Source: Antedon bifida (taxonomy: Eukaryota; Echinodermata; Crinoidea; Comatulida; Antedonidae). From it: 64,000 bases of DNA. Below the pieces are notes generated by a model that was given only the letters and a program-made list of their open reading frames with translations, did not search any database and was not told where the DNA came from. The translations under genes and the position numbers were made by a program. Within the stretch, counting starts at the first letter, position 1, and each line of letters starts with the position of its first letter. The DNA lies in NCBI GenBank assembly GCA_963402885.1, contig OY727096.1, positions 3,410,001 to 3,474,000 of the forward strand, read 5' to 3'. Shown here in pieces: positions 55,301-62,388 of the stretch.

Positions 55301-58300
55301 TTAAACAACTAACTACTTTAGAGTACTGTTATTTAGAATATGGTTATTTATATAATATTAAATCAACAACAAACGTCGCAAGGGCACTCAACTATACCCA
55401 TAGTACTAATCACTATATAAACCTGACTAGCTATATCATATGGATAAATGCCATGAGAAATCAGCAATGGAACCTGGAAGGAAAACAAGGCAGACAGAAG
55501 GCTAACAATGCAGGAACAACTGGAATCTAGGGAATGATGTAACAAATCATTGAGGCATAAGGTCGAAGAACTAATTTAACAGCAAATCAAGTCAATATGG
55601 CTTGTTGTAACATTGTTCACATACTGTACACAATGTCTGAATAGAACAGGTTTAGGCTGCTGTTAGATCATCAGAGTTACAACAACCAACGCAAATGCTT
55701 GTGTCTTACGAATGAATATACTGTGCTGTTAACTCCAATAGAACTTTGAGGTAACTCTAATACAACGTTGATGTAACTCCAATAGAACTCTGATGTAACT
55801 CCAATAGACCTTTGATGTAACTCCAATAGACCTTTGATGTAACTCCAATAGAACTTTGATGTAACTCCAATAGACCTCTGATATAACTCCAATAGACCTC
55901 TGATGTAACTCCAATAGAACTTTGATGTAACTCCAATAGAACTCTGATGTAACTCCAATAGAACTCTGATGTACCTCCAATAGAACTCTAATGTAACTCC
56001 AATAGAACTCTGATGTAACTCCAATAGAACTCTGATGTAACTCCAATAGAACTTTGATGTAACTCCAATAGAACTTTTATGTAACTCCAATAGAACTTTG
56101 ATTTAACTCCAATAGAAACTTTAATGTAACTCCAACCAATAGAAACTTTGATGTACATCCAATAGAACTCTAATGTAACTCAAATAGAACTCTGATGTAA
56201 CTTCAATAGAACTCTGATATAACTCCAATAGAACTCTGATGTAACTCCAATAGAACTCTGATGTAACTCCAATAGAACTTTGTTGTAACTCCAATAGAAC
56301 TTTGTTGTAACTCAAATAGAACTGTTATATTTAATTCTGTGATGTAACTCCAATACAACTCTGATGTAACTCCAATAAAACTCTGATGTAACTCCAATAA
56401 AACTCTGATGTAACTCCAATAAAACTCTGATGTAACTCCAATAAAACTCTGATGTAACTCCAATAAAACTCTGATGTAGAAATTGCAATGGACCTCAGAT
56501 GTAGTAACTCCAATAGAACTGTGATGTAACTCCAATAGAACTCTGATGCAACTCCAACTGGTTTCAAGGTTACATACATATATTATCATGGTCAGATCCC
56601 TTGAAATCTCCAATAGAGGAAATACTGTAGTGTGTAAACATAACTATACAGTACTATAAATAATATCAAACCTGAAATGAACTGACTGAGCAATGCAAGT
56701 AAAACATCAAACAAGGTAATTGAAGGTTATGCTGCAATAGGTGAATTATGGCAGTGTTTACTACTACCCACACCTAACCACAAGTGACATCCTGTTTTTA
56801 ATTGTCAAAGTCTATGAATCCGCCCAGTCTTTTAGCAACATTTCTGAAAGTTAAATACTGTACACCCATACCTGTACAGTACAGCTAAAAACTACTGTAA
56901 CGTAACCCACGTTCCAGCTTCATGGCTACTGTGTGGCTACGAGGTATTGTGTTTTGATCGTGATATTTCATAGGGTTACAGTTACACTGGTATTTTGTAT
57001 ACATCATCTCCAGATGCATAACAAGACCTTTTCTGTGAATTTTCCATTAATTCACAAAATGCTGGTAATGAATTATGACATCACTAATACGTTAATGATC
57101 ATACCTCTAAAGACTAATATCTGAAAGGTCAGCGATGTTAACAGTTTGTATGCAGTTATTTACTGATTCCAATGTAGGCCCACCCACTTGACCCACAAAG
57201 GTTAACTACTGAACAGAGAGATAATACACACACAAAAAAAGACTTAAAAAGCAATTAAACCAGAAAAATAACAAAACAAAAACAAAAGGAAAAAAATGTT
57301 TAAATCTTTATGACCTAGTTACCTGCCAGGCTGCGGTATGAATCACCATGGTAATTATCGTCATGGTAATTACAGTAATCACTTTATGTGCTGAGGGTAT
57401 AGACAAAATAATATAGGGAATTTAGTAGATTACAATTTGTTTTTTTAGGTGCAATAATGTAAGATATAGTCAGCTACTGTACTTGCTTTGTCAATTAATT
57501 ACCACTATTTATTGAATATGCAAGAGGATTCTATTTGTGTCAAGTAAATTCATTGGTTAAAAAACCAGTGAGTGATGCTTATACCTTAAGTGATAGAGTG
57601 TGAATAAATTACCTGATGTTTCTAGGCAGAAATGTACAAACTTTACAATACAAGTATATCGGTGTACACGTCAAGTTTTACACCTTCTGTGAGGTTCTTT
57701 GACAAACCTCAACCTCTCATGCCACACACCAAAAATCTCTTGATTTTCACAAATTTTGTTTTTATTAAACTAAAACTTTTTTTGTCAAAGTATTTCAAAA
57801 AAGAAAAGTTTTCTGTCGTTTATTATGGCTTTTTATGTTAATAATTGAAAAGTCAGCAGCAACCTGATACTTGACATGTACAATACAATGATTGGTATTG
57901 TCAACATAACAATAACCCGTTATGCATCGTTAAACCAACTATCCCTGCGATGTAACGTTTAACTGCAAAATATCGGATATATTATAAGATTAAAGATGTT
58001 TTGTTCACTAACTTACAGCAGAAATGCATGCATGCTGTTGAACGTGACTACATTATGACTTATTACTTGGTTTTGGGGAAAAAAGGGGAAAATTATGTTG
58101 TTTCAAAATATTATCAATGTCTAGTAATAGTATAGTACAATAAAAGTTATTCAAATTAAATAAAGTTGAATCTCCTATTATCACTGTGCAATCTGTTATT
58201 ACCTTGGCACCGACTGAACCAAGTTTGAGATGAGATAGATGAATACACTTATCATTCCACAGCCATTTGATAATGTACGTATACATCCTTAATTCCTGCT

Positions 58301-59113
58301 AACAGTTTATAAACACTATCAAATCTTAATCATAAAGTTTTAAGAGAGAAAATCTAAGCAGAGGACAGAGGACAAGCAAACCAAATAAATACAATGAACA
58401 CTGTATATAAAACTGACCCATAAATATTTTTCTAGCATCGGGGACAGTTAATACAAAATTGTAGGTTATCTCTCCTGGTGATATGATTCAGGAGAGAGAG
58501 ACAGAATTAACTGTATGTACACTAGTTAAATTATACTATACTGTAGCAGTACTGTAGTTGTGGTGAAGACTTATGAAATACTTTAAAGATATGAAACTAC
58601 TTTAAATGTAAATATTATTATATTATTAGTTGGAATTTGCTTAGGGAAAAAAAGTATAGAAATCTGAATCTATTTTTCCTGGCCATGTCAAGTACTGCAG
58701 TAAATTCATTATTTTGTTTACTCTACATCCTGTTCATTCAATTATTTAGCAAAAATGTTTGTGTAAATCATACATTCTTTATTGCAGTGAATAAAATGTC
58801 TACATTGAATCAAACTAAAATCATACATTATTGTAGTAAAAATATGTACAGTAGTTACTGCAGTAACTGTACAGTAGAATCATTTTGACATTATTCCTTT
58901 AATACCAAATCTTAATTTAAAGAAATATAATCTCTGCTTACCTTCCCCATGTCCCAACAGTAATAACTCTTGATTTCGAAGCTCATCTACTGCCGATTCT
59001 GGTGGGTATACAATAAAATGTCGAAGAGTAAATCCAAAACCGCTGGAATTCCTATGAACTGTGACCTTACGTGGACCTTTCCAATTTGGGTATACTTTCC
59101 GATGTCCAGGTTC
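23565..59113 (-). CDS. ARHGAP21: ARHGAP21/23-type Rho GTPase-activating protein (15 coding exons, N-terminus missing)
   Basis: Large RhoGAP with PDZ, PH and RhoGAP domains, a combination typical of ARHGAP21/ARHGAP23. I joined 15 exons by GT/AG sites; every junction phase agrees and the sum is 5,763 nt, exactly 1,921 codons including the stop. Counting from the first visible residue: PDZ about 10-133 (GFGF loop), Arg/Ser-rich linker to about 865, PH about 870-980, an ARF-binding-like helix about 983-1005, RhoGAP about 1085-1280 with arginine finger in GIYRVPGN (residue 1125), basic tail to 1920. Human ARHGAP21 is about 1,957 residues, so only a short N-terminal piece is absent. Family knowledge: GAP for Cdc42/RhoA, recruited by ARF1 to Golgi and junctions. 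Invertebrates commonly have a single pro-orthologue of vertebrate 21 and 23, so the symbol covers both. Largest intron 29595-43208. Confidence 0.95.
25637..26141 (-). CDS. ARHGAP21: ARHGAP21/23 visible exon 14: RhoGAP core
   Basis: 505 nt, phase 0 in, one base out. Encodes [20 protein letters not shown], a stretch with [19 protein letters not shown], and [19 protein letters not shown], the conserved RhoGAP motif with the GTPase-contacting Asn. It ends the domain with [12 protein letters not shown] and continues into an acidic, [20 protein letters not shown] linker. Acceptor aacacacag, donor CTG|gtaaga. Confidence 0.97.
26430..26500 (-). mobile_element. Possible tRNA-derived SINE head in intron 13
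   Basis: On the minus strand, tggtctagaggtatgaatgc resembles an A box and a gaggttgtatgtccc segment resembles a B box about 35 bases later. There is no intact tRNA fold. Confidence 0.35.
26653..26805 (-). CDS. ARHGAP21: ARHGAP21/23 visible exon 13: RhoGAP catalytic arginine finger
   Basis: 153 nt, 51 codons, phase 0/0. Encodes [20 protein letters not shown] followed by [20 protein letters not shown]. The arginine of GIYRVPGN (codon on the minus strand at 26733-26731) is the finger inserted into the Rho GTPase active site, so catalysis should be intact. Acceptor atcttgtag, donor GAA|gtaagt. Confidence 0.96.
26910..27164 (+). mobile_element. Family A MITE abutting the exon 12 donor, with a 108-bp insertion
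   Basis: The left end lacks ctacactat; the core has one unit. The right arm is interrupted: tagtttgaaagt at 27020-27031 recurs at 27140-27151, bracketing 108 bases unlike the family. On the coding strand the MITE begins about nine bases into the intron. Confidence 0.85.
27176..27339 (-). CDS. ARHGAP21: ARHGAP21/23 visible exon 12: start of RhoGAP domain
   Basis: 164 nt, two bases in, phase 0 out. Encodes [17 protein letters not shown], then [17 protein letters not shown], the first RhoGAP helix region (human TFGVRLDDCPPAHTNRY). The donor GAG|gtaagt lies only about nine bases from the end of a family A MITE (26910-27164). Confidence 0.94.
27340..28842. other. Intron 11 of ARHGAP21/23
   Basis: Holds a TTA microsatellite (about 28352-28375), a T run of about 22 (28622-28643) and a LINE-like tail at 28650-28775 ending gaataaataaacttgaaat. 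No exon seen. Confidence 0.5.
28843..29032 (-). CDS. ARHGAP21: ARHGAP21/23 visible exon 11: ARF-binding helix region and linker
   Basis: 190 nt, phase 0 in, one base out. Begins [20 protein letters not shown], equivalent to human GVTNRDLISRRIKEYNNLM, the helix that together with the PH domain contacts ARF1 in ARHGAP21 (family knowledge). The rest ([15 protein letters not shown] and onward) is a basic Ser-rich linker. Donor AAAG|gtacag; an alternative donor six bases earlier (CTG|gtaaag) has the same phase. Confidence 0.88.
29230..29430 (-). mobile_element. Possible tRNA-derived SINE in intron 10
   Basis: On the minus strand, ggatagctaagtagttagga and a following stretch with tagtacctggttg resemble a tRNA-like head joined to an unrelated body. 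Similarity is judged by eye only. Confidence 0.35.
29526..29594 (-). CDS. ARHGAP21: ARHGAP21/23 visible exon 10: C-terminal PH helix
   Basis: 69 nt, 23 codons, phase 0/0. Encodes [20 protein letters not shown] and DDD, matching the human PH C-terminal helix (DMLAWIKTIQESSNLNEED). Acceptor tttctacag, donor GAT|gtaagt. Confidence 0.93.
30030..30163 (-). mobile_element. Family A hairpin MITE, reversed core
   Basis: Ends are taagctatgtctacactacc and ataatgtagacagagcttta. The core reads gcccaaatatggtagtgata, the reverse of most copies, with two units. Confidence 0.88.
31638..31850. repeat. Local tandem duplication preserving the empty site of a transposon
   Basis: The stretch with atgctatgcacatcaatatt, gtaaagta and cctattctacaattaattta occurs at about 31638-31747. 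It occurs again from 31778, where the second copy is split by the family B element at 31852-32024 and resumes with aagttattctttgaatattg. Confidence 0.85.
31852..32024. mobile_element. Family B element with TTAA target duplication (173 bp)
   Basis: Ends are aggtgtattgtccccc and gggggacaatacatct, a 16-bp inverted repeat with one mismatch, flanked by TTAA at 31848-31851 and 32025-32028. The unoccupied site nearby (31726-31740: aattaatttaagttattc) shows a single TTAA. This target is that of the piggyBac superfamily, though the ends do not show the usual CCC start. No coding capacity. Confidence 0.85.
32476..32600 (-). repeat. Family D SINE-like fragment
   Basis: Contains tagtacatctttcgagacga, a g-rich variant of ggttaccccggtgtactagt, cagccactgatcatagacca and tttgaccgaagaggtc. 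It shares this order with 37765-38115 and, reverse-complemented, with 7965-8225. Confidence 0.6.
32720..32955. repeat. GC-rich island inside intron 9
   Basis: A sharp GC-rich block with caggggcccctgagc, ccagaggcctcc and ccaggggcctcaggcctatg, holding repeated small palindromes. Open for 82 codons on the plus strand but with no recognisable protein. Probably a repeat fragment of unknown family. Confidence 0.4.
34700..34770 (+). mobile_element. LINE 3' tail fragment
   Basis: ccatcctgtaattgtcaagt and ctcgctgttggatgcttatg match the insert in the MITE at 9495-9636, followed by an A-rich end. Confidence 0.55.
35161..35325 (+). mobile_element. LINE 3' tail fragment (TCAAA repeat)
   Basis: ccccaatggaaataagctgg, gggttatccatgta and tgtgtacttccgaataaatt, ending in tandem tcaaa/tcaaat. 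Homologous in order to the reversed fragment at 17516-17635. Confidence 0.55.
37765..38115 (-). repeat. Family D SINE-like element split by another repeat
   Basis: The left part (gtgcacattaaagaaccta, gtttcgagacgagtatgg, cagccactgatcata) and right part (gaccaatctttgactgaaga) are adjacent in the copy at 32476-32600. Here about 200 bases intervene, ending with gggatgaataaagtttcctt and tandem tgtatcct, a LINE-like tail. Confidence 0.65.
38655..39260. repeat. Degenerate tandem array, about four units of 135-160 bp
   Basis: The order (g)ataaagctaagc, aatgg, gaaagtacat, tttctaaatctgatgta or ctcatt, a tatactttta/accaataat block, agaaattactttaacact and aattaaaacaa recurs from about 38667, 38810, 38943 and 39103. 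Units differ by indels and substitutions. Confidence 0.75.
39620..39690 (+). mobile_element. tRNA-like SINE head
   Basis: tagctcagtctgtg fits an A box and gggttcaattcc fits a B box 26 bases later. The spacing is too short and the acceptor stem is absent, so this is a SINE head or relic, not a functional tRNA gene. Confidence 0.4.
40740..40935 (+). mobile_element. Possible LINE 3' tail (TAAA repeat)
   Basis: A low-complexity but directional segment ending agccagaattggatggtctt and gtgattaaataaataaataa. Family assignment is by tail type only. Confidence 0.4.
42098..42235 (+). mobile_element. Possible LINE/SINE 3' end (ATT repeat)
   Basis: ctcagttaccgactacgaca, cgatcgtttcgatggg and cgtgtgccaccgttgtaaag stand out in GC and CpG from the flanks. 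It ends gcttcaataaatattattat. Confidence 0.45.
42787..43104. mobile_element. Family B element, longer copy
   Basis: Begins after TTAA (42783-42786) with agatatattgtccccc and ends gggggacaatacat. It shares gaatatgccattttaatgtc and a ttattcactttg block with 31852-32024 but has about 145 extra internal bases. The right TTAA is no longer present. Confidence 0.8.
43209..43337 (-). CDS. ARHGAP21: ARHGAP21/23 visible exon 9: PH domain central strands
   Basis: 129 nt, 43 codons, phase 0/0. Encodes [20 protein letters not shown], then [20 protein letters not shown] and LIQ, matching human [20 protein letters not shown] and KRKNVFRLTTSD. Acceptor ccctgtag, donor CAG|gtaggt. The longest intron of the gene (13.6 kb) follows. 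Confidence 0.95.
43445..43735 (-). mobile_element. tRNA-derived SINE, copy 1 (intron 8)
   Basis: On the minus strand: tRNA-like head with catgtggcgcagtgtgttgg and B box ggttcgtatcc, then a body with ccttaggcaagacactttac and cctctctccacccaggtgta, and a tail gcgctatatAAGAATGaaat. This head/body/tail order is typical of marine-invertebrate SINEs (established pattern, family not named). Confidence 0.85.
43849..43938 (-). CDS. ARHGAP21: ARHGAP21/23 visible exon 8: PH domain core strands
   Basis: 90 nt, 30 codons, phase 0 on both sides. Encodes [20 protein letters not shown] followed by [10 protein letters not shown], aligning with human [23 protein letters not shown]. Two copies of the same tRNA-derived SINE lie on either side in the same orientation. 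Because the exon is symmetric (0/0), its loss would keep the frame but break the PH fold. Confidence 0.93.
44125..44397 (-). mobile_element. tRNA-derived SINE, copy 2 (intron 7)
   Basis: Same family and orientation as 43445-43735: head with gtggtgcagtgtgtttgatg and B box gagttcaagtcc, body with ccttaggcaaaacccttta and acccaggtgtac, tail with tatataagaatgac. The two copies bracket exon 8. Confidence 0.85.
44491..44665 (-). CDS. ARHGAP21: ARHGAP21/23 visible exon 7: start of PH domain
   Basis: 175 nt, one base in, phase 0 out. Encodes [20 protein letters not shown], then [20 protein letters not shown] and [10 protein letters not shown]. The final part is the first PH strand (family equivalent: KxGWL..RP..TDKGKR). 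Acceptor aacaaatag, donor AGA|gtaagt. Confidence 0.9.
44829..44960 (+). mobile_element. Family A hairpin MITE (intron 6)
   Basis: Starts taagctctgtctacactatt and ends gatagtgtagacagagcttta. The core includes a local gatatatatcacatatatat change. Confidence 0.9.
45240..45396 (-). CDS. ARHGAP21: ARHGAP21/23 visible exon 6: linker before PH
   Basis: 157 nt, two bases in, two bases out. Encodes [20 protein letters not shown], then a polar stretch with [20 protein letters not shown]. The acceptor ttcttttgcag|TG is preceded by a 24-bp tandem array that repeats a good-looking ctatttttag acceptor in the same phase (see separate entry). Donor CA|gtaaga. Confidence 0.85.
45417..45560 (-). repeat. 24-bp tandem array of acceptor-like sequence before exon 6
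   Basis: The unit actaaaaatagaaaaattga tgtt (24 bp) repeats about three to four times at 45419-45500, then a related 25-bp unit repeats twice. On the coding strand each unit reads ctatttttag|taac. The array starts about 20 bases upstream of the exon 6 acceptor, has no in-frame stop, and each ag lies in the same phase as the real one. Confidence 0.85.
46523..46686 (+). mobile_element. Family A hairpin MITE (intron 5)
   Basis: Ends ttaagctctgtctacactat and gatagtgtagacagagcttta. Two 21-bp core units, with the cat-atatgg part replaced by catgggaatgatgatgaa. Confidence 0.9.
47574..47719 (+). mobile_element. Family A hairpin MITE with matching changes in both arms (intron 5)
   Basis: Left arm gtctacattatcaaact and right arm agtttgataatgtagac are perfect complements, yet both differ from the family consensus (ctacac/gtgtag) at the same paired position. 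Confidence 0.9.
48672..48743 (-). CDS. ARHGAP21: ARHGAP21/23 visible exon 5: short linker exon
   Basis: 72 nt between acceptor tatttctag and donor GAA|gtaacc. Encodes [20 protein letters not shown] followed by ARR. It enters with two bases and leaves with one, exactly the phases needed between exons 4 and 6. If the donor is not used, translation ends three codons later (SNL, then TGA), giving a protein without PH and RhoGAP domains. I found it by phase and base composition, with no clear homologue match. Confidence 0.65.
48744..50452. other. Intron 4 of ARHGAP21/23
   Basis: AT-rich. I see no repeat family, exon or RNA gene that I can define. Confidence 0.4.
50453..50578 (-). CDS. ARHGAP21: ARHGAP21/23 visible exon 4: linker
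   Basis: 126 nt. Encodes [20 protein letters not shown], then [14 protein letters not shown] and RRRSGSLG. Acceptor tttcgtag|AG is forced by frame. Three in-frame GGT codons give three candidate donors of identical phase (exon ends 50453, 50462 or 50477 on this strand); I chose G|gtgtgt at 50453. The choice changes the linker by only a few residues. Ser/Arg-rich motifs such as RRRSGS suggest basophilic kinase or 14-3-3 sites (inference). Confidence 0.75.
50579..51149. other. Intron 3 of ARHGAP21/23
   Basis: 571 bases, A-rich on the plus strand (strong pyrimidine content on the coding strand upstream of exon 4). Nothing else recognised. Confidence 0.5.
51150..52918 (-). CDS. ARHGAP21: ARHGAP21/23 visible exon 3: PDZ end and long Arg/Ser-rich linker
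   Basis: 1,769 nt, the second largest exon. It opens with [18 protein letters not shown], the last PDZ strand, as in human ARHGAP21. About 570 residues of probably disordered sequence follow, rich in Arg, Ser, Asn and Asp with no globular domain visible. Near the end is a basic, charged stretch ([19 protein letters not shown]), then RSKSLERV and [12 protein letters not shown], which resembles the family's conserved SRSLER/YAARAEQA region. Acceptor ttttccag; donor C|gtaagt, phase 1 out. Confidence 0.93.
52919..54406. other. Intron 2 of ARHGAP21/23
   Basis: Contains a small gtgtaaagtgtacagtaagt duplication (about 53070-53115), a tRNA-SINE-like head (53985-54025), a SINE-tail-like piece (54240-54300: tataaagcgcacatatccac) and a gatt tandem run next to exon 2 (54373-54396). 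Confidence 0.5.
53985..54025 (-). mobile_element. Possible tRNA-derived SINE head in intron 2
   Basis: On the minus strand, tagcttggtggttcat (A-box-like) precedes ccagttcaactcc (B-box-like). Together with the SINE-tail-like piece at 54240-54300 this may be a decayed SINE. Confidence 0.35.
54407..54593 (-). CDS. ARHGAP21: ARHGAP21/23 visible exon 2: second half of PDZ domain
   Basis: 187 nt, two bases in (completing Asp), two bases out. The segment [12 protein letters not shown], followed by [15 protein letters not shown] and YNTVLALIQ, matches human ARHGAP21/23. A polar linker ([11 protein letters not shown]) lies between the two PDZ halves where the human protein also has a family-specific insert. 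Donor gtatgt, acceptor tttcag. Confidence 0.95.
54692..54837 (-). mobile_element. Family A hairpin MITE, reversed core (intron 1)
   Basis: Ends taaagctttgtcgacactat and gatagtgtagacagagcttta. The core reads gcccaaatatggtagtgata with two units, opposite to most copies. Confidence 0.9.
54838..58941. other. Intron 1 (visible numbering) of ARHGAP21/23, main part
   Basis: Contains the 22-bp minisatellite (55731-56559). The remaining sequence is AT-rich with no exon that I can support. Confidence 0.5.
55731..56559. repeat. 22-bp minisatellite, about 37 units
   Basis: The unit aactccaatagaactctgat gt repeats for 829 bases with variants (gaactttgatgt, gacctttgatgt, aaaactctgatgt). A block of six near-identical aataaaactctgatgt units at about 56365-56470 shows recent local amplification. 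Because 22 is not a multiple of three and the unit has no stop on the minus strand, all three minus frames stay open and produce false proteins of over 100 residues. Confidence 0.95.
58942..59113 (-). CDS. ARHGAP21: ARHGAP21/23 visible exon 1: first half of PDZ domain
   Basis: 172 nt, phase 0 in, one base out. The acceptor is tttcttacag at the high-coordinate side and the donor is G|gtaagc. The protein carries [10 protein letters not shown], then [18 protein letters not shown], which closely matches the human ARHGAP21 PDZ start including the GFGF carboxylate-binding loop. The exon begins inside the protein ([11 protein letters not shown]), so at least one upstream coding exon is needed. Confidence 0.93.
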
Positions 59114-59269
59114 CTGTAAGAAAAAAATATAATTCAATTTGAAGATTATTTGGAACCAGAGTTTAAAATACAGTAAAAGTGAATTTATTTATGCTAGGAG
59201 TTTAAATTTATTCCATTTAGTTCAAACTTAATCTGAATCTTTCCATTGCTTTAAATTTAACACCTTTCT

Positions 59270-59427
59270 TTAAGCTATGTCTATACTGTCAAACTGTATG
59301 TGACAAAAAATGTGATGTGCCCATGTATGAACATGATGACCATATTTGAGCATATCACTACCATATTTTGGCACATCACACTTTTTTTGTCAAACTAATT
59401 TGATAGTGTAGAGTAGTGAGAGCTTTA
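59270..59427 (+). mobile_element. Family A hairpin MITE
   Basis: Left end ttaagctatgtctatactgt. The right end has a small duplication (gtgtagagtagtgagagctt), so the last bases of the hairpin no longer pair. Confidence 0.88.
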
Positions 59428-60235
59428 TATTATATAGTTTTTAGTATAATAAAACCTTCCGTCAGCTTATTCCGGTGAAGCAATGTTTAAAACAATCCAA
59501 GTTGATATTTACATGTCTCTGCTTTTAGATAGGATTCAATTCATTAGGGACACTAACGAAGAACATCGTAGTAATATAGGTTAGATGTATCGATCTTATT
59601 GACATTGCATGCAGAATTCAATATATAACTACTATGGTATCTAAAATTAGAAACTATCTGGTGCTACTAGATACAGTATACAACAACTTTAATTCAAAAC
59701 AGCCTTATAACATAAAGCAATGAATCTATGGAAATTATATAATTAAGATCACATAAACGAATTACGGTATTCAAGTCAAATTGTCCCTAAAGAAGTTCTT
59801 TTGTTGTTGTTATTGTAATCTAATTAAAATCAAACAGGACAGAGTAAAATGCAATAAAGGCTGTATCTTATAATAGAATTATGGTCTTTAGTTAAGAGTG
59901 TACAGACGCCACATTCAAAAGATCGAAGACCATTGTAGATGATGAGGTTTTGATAGAGTTGATAGATTCACCCTTGACCCTTTTCCAGGTAAAAGTAAAT
60001 AATCCTAAAGATTATCAGTGCTCACCTGTGTCTATTTAGGAAGGAAGTTTTTATGATTATATTGTCCATTTGTTTGGTAACAATTCAATGAATGCAGAGT
60101 ATCAATAAAAACACACAAGAAAAAAGGTCAATCTCCATTTAAAGTCCATGTCCAAGACCAGGAAGGATGGTTTTATTACTGTATATTGAATTTACAGGCC
60201 AATCAATTAAACGTTTATCTTGTGCAAATACACAG

Positions 60236-60655
60236 TTTACAGTTCAAATTTAAATATTAAACTGGAATTAGTAGTAGAAGTATAGTTGAATCTTCCAATA
60301 CTTTGACAAATGGAAAACTTTCCCAAAACCAGACTTTTCTAGACACATTCGGAATACTAGAATTTCTGGAAAAACAGTAACATACTAGTAAGTCCAAGGA
60401 TGTCCAGTTTTGGGAGCATATACAATAAAGTGGAAATACACTGTTCTTAAAATATGAACACATAGTCTACAGTTCAAATTTAAATAATAAACTGGAATAT
60501 AGAAAGAAGTATAGTTGAATCTTCCAATTCTTTGAAAAATGGAAAACTTTCCAAAAACCAGACTTATCTTGAAAAAAACAACACATTGGGAATACTAGAA
60601 TTTCTGGAAAAATGGTAACCCCAAGAATGTCCAGTATTGGGAGAGTTGCATCCAT
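60236..60655. repeat. Tandem duplication carrying two family C elements
   Basis: The segment beginning cagttcaaatttaaat-ttaaactgg and containing tatagttgaatcttccaat, gaaaactttcc-aaaccagac, atactagaatttctggaaaa and gtccagt-ttgggag occurs at 60236-60425 and again at 60473-60652, offset about 237 bases. Confidence 0.85.
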
Positions 60656-62099
60656 GTATTTAATAAAGTGGTGAATGAATTGTGCAATGAAATAAATTAA
60701 TGATGAGTCCAATGGTATTATCTATTAGTTCTAGCTTCCTTCCAGTCAGCTTCTGAAATCCACGACTGACCCATATATTGTCACTGGAGGTCAACTTACA
60801 CACCATTAGTGACTGTAATGAATGAGTATGCTTATTAAACACCAAATTGAAGGCGTGATAGCTTTCATATAAACACATATTGACAGTGTAGTTACAGTTA
60901 AGCTACCATAAAACATTGATTTGTCTGCAACTGGTGAGATGAGTTTTTTTAGGTTAAAAATTGATAGAGCTCTGTGTGGTTTTAAAAATAAACCATCATA
61001 ATGTGATGACAACAAATGGTTATGTATTTCCTCAGATTTGAACATTATAAAACTCAACTGGTCCAATTATGTCCAGGTACGATTAGCTCTGATGAAGAAA
61101 TAGTGTTTTCTAAAAGGTTGGCACGTTCTTTCTGGCTGTTTTACTTTATTGTTTTTATTCAGCTTTTTGCTCAATTTATTCAAACATTTTTGATTGGTCC
61201 ACTAAAATGGAAATTTGTTTTGCTTGCCATAATTAAGACAATAAAACAACAAAGAAAAATACAATTGAGATCCAGTCACTGATGATACCCACAACATTGT
61301 AATTTTTCAATAATTTGCCTCGGAAACCATAAAAAGTTATGATATACCAACAAGTCTTATGTAAAAGTTGTACACAACCACTAACAACAATTATGACTAA
61401 GCAATAGCTAAATCTGTAAGGATGATTGTAATGAGGACAGACACAGGACATCTCACTAATTCGGGGGTATTAACGAGTTCTTTCATAATAGCTCAAATAG
61501 ATAATTTGTTTGCTGCCTTGCAATTGCACTTGGCTTATTTCCTAATGGTATCTATCATGATCAACTGCAAAGCTTTTTCGTCGAAATTGGATAATGGTAG
61601 TTTTATTATTTACTTCCAAAAATTAAGGAAGTTTTCCTCTTTTTTTTTATGAAGGATTTGCAAAAAAGTATTCACAACCATTCTGTATCACAAATTATCC
61701 TATATTACCATGTAGTTAGTTTACAGTACACTGTATATGGATATATTCCAATAAAATTAGACAAGCTTAAGAAATAAAATCATAATATCAACACCCCTTT
61801 ATCTCTCTGATTTCAATAACTGTTTCTTAAAATCACACATGTATCAGAATTGTACAGTATAATAACAAATGAGTAAATATGAAAATATTATTTTTAAATC
61901 TAAAACAATTAAAATGAGTTGGTGATGCATCCTTTGTACGGATGTAATTAAGACTTTGAAGGACAGAATTACTAATAAACTAATGATAATATAAAAAACA
62001 ATTTTCTCTCTGTTTGTATTTAATAATAAAAACATTGCTGAAACCTAGTTGTGGGTGGAGATATCCAGCTAAATGCTTGATAAAAGAATTGATTCTTCA

Positions 62100-62236
62100 G
62101 CATTGTCTACACTATCAAACTAAATTGACCAAAAAAGTGTGATGTGCCCAAATATGGTAGTGATATGCCCACATATGGTAGTGATATCATCATCATGTCC
62201 ATATATGGGCAAGTTGGATAGTGTAGACAGAGCATT
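62100..62236 (-). mobile_element. Family A hairpin MITE, reversed core
   Basis: Starts cattgtctacactatcaaac and ends ggatagtgtagacagagcatta. The core has gcccaaatatggtagtgata twice. Confidence 0.88.
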
Positions 62237-62388
62237 ACAGTAGTATTCCATTTGGCATTTCTTTAATATTTCAATACAGTATATTTGTTAATCATGAAAA
62301 CCAAAAACAGTAGAACATTCGGGCATAAACAAAGTGTCCTGAAAATAGGATTGTCCCAAAGGAGGGGATCTACTATTTTTTGGGTTAC

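Noticed and set aside
55731..56559. Regularly spaced 22-bp repeats as a CRISPR array
   Set aside because: Units are contiguous with no spacers, in a eukaryotic intron.
55677..56613. Long repetitive minus-strand open frames (105-137 residues, repeating [13 protein letters not shown])
   Set aside because: They are the 22-bp minisatellite read in three frames, lying in an intron. The same peptide appears in every frame, so it is not a protein.
57323..57349. Possible tiny exon with ATG and donor (minus strand, MVIHTAAWQ then gtaact)
   Set aside because: Exons 1 and 2 already join in correct phase without it, and the peptide resembles nothing in the family. Could be an alternative start, but unsupported.
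60660..60878. Candidate N-terminal exon of ARHGAP21/23 (frame containing SSDNIWVSRGFQKLTGRKLE)
   Set aside because: No similarity to the known N-terminus and no phase-0 donor that I could support.
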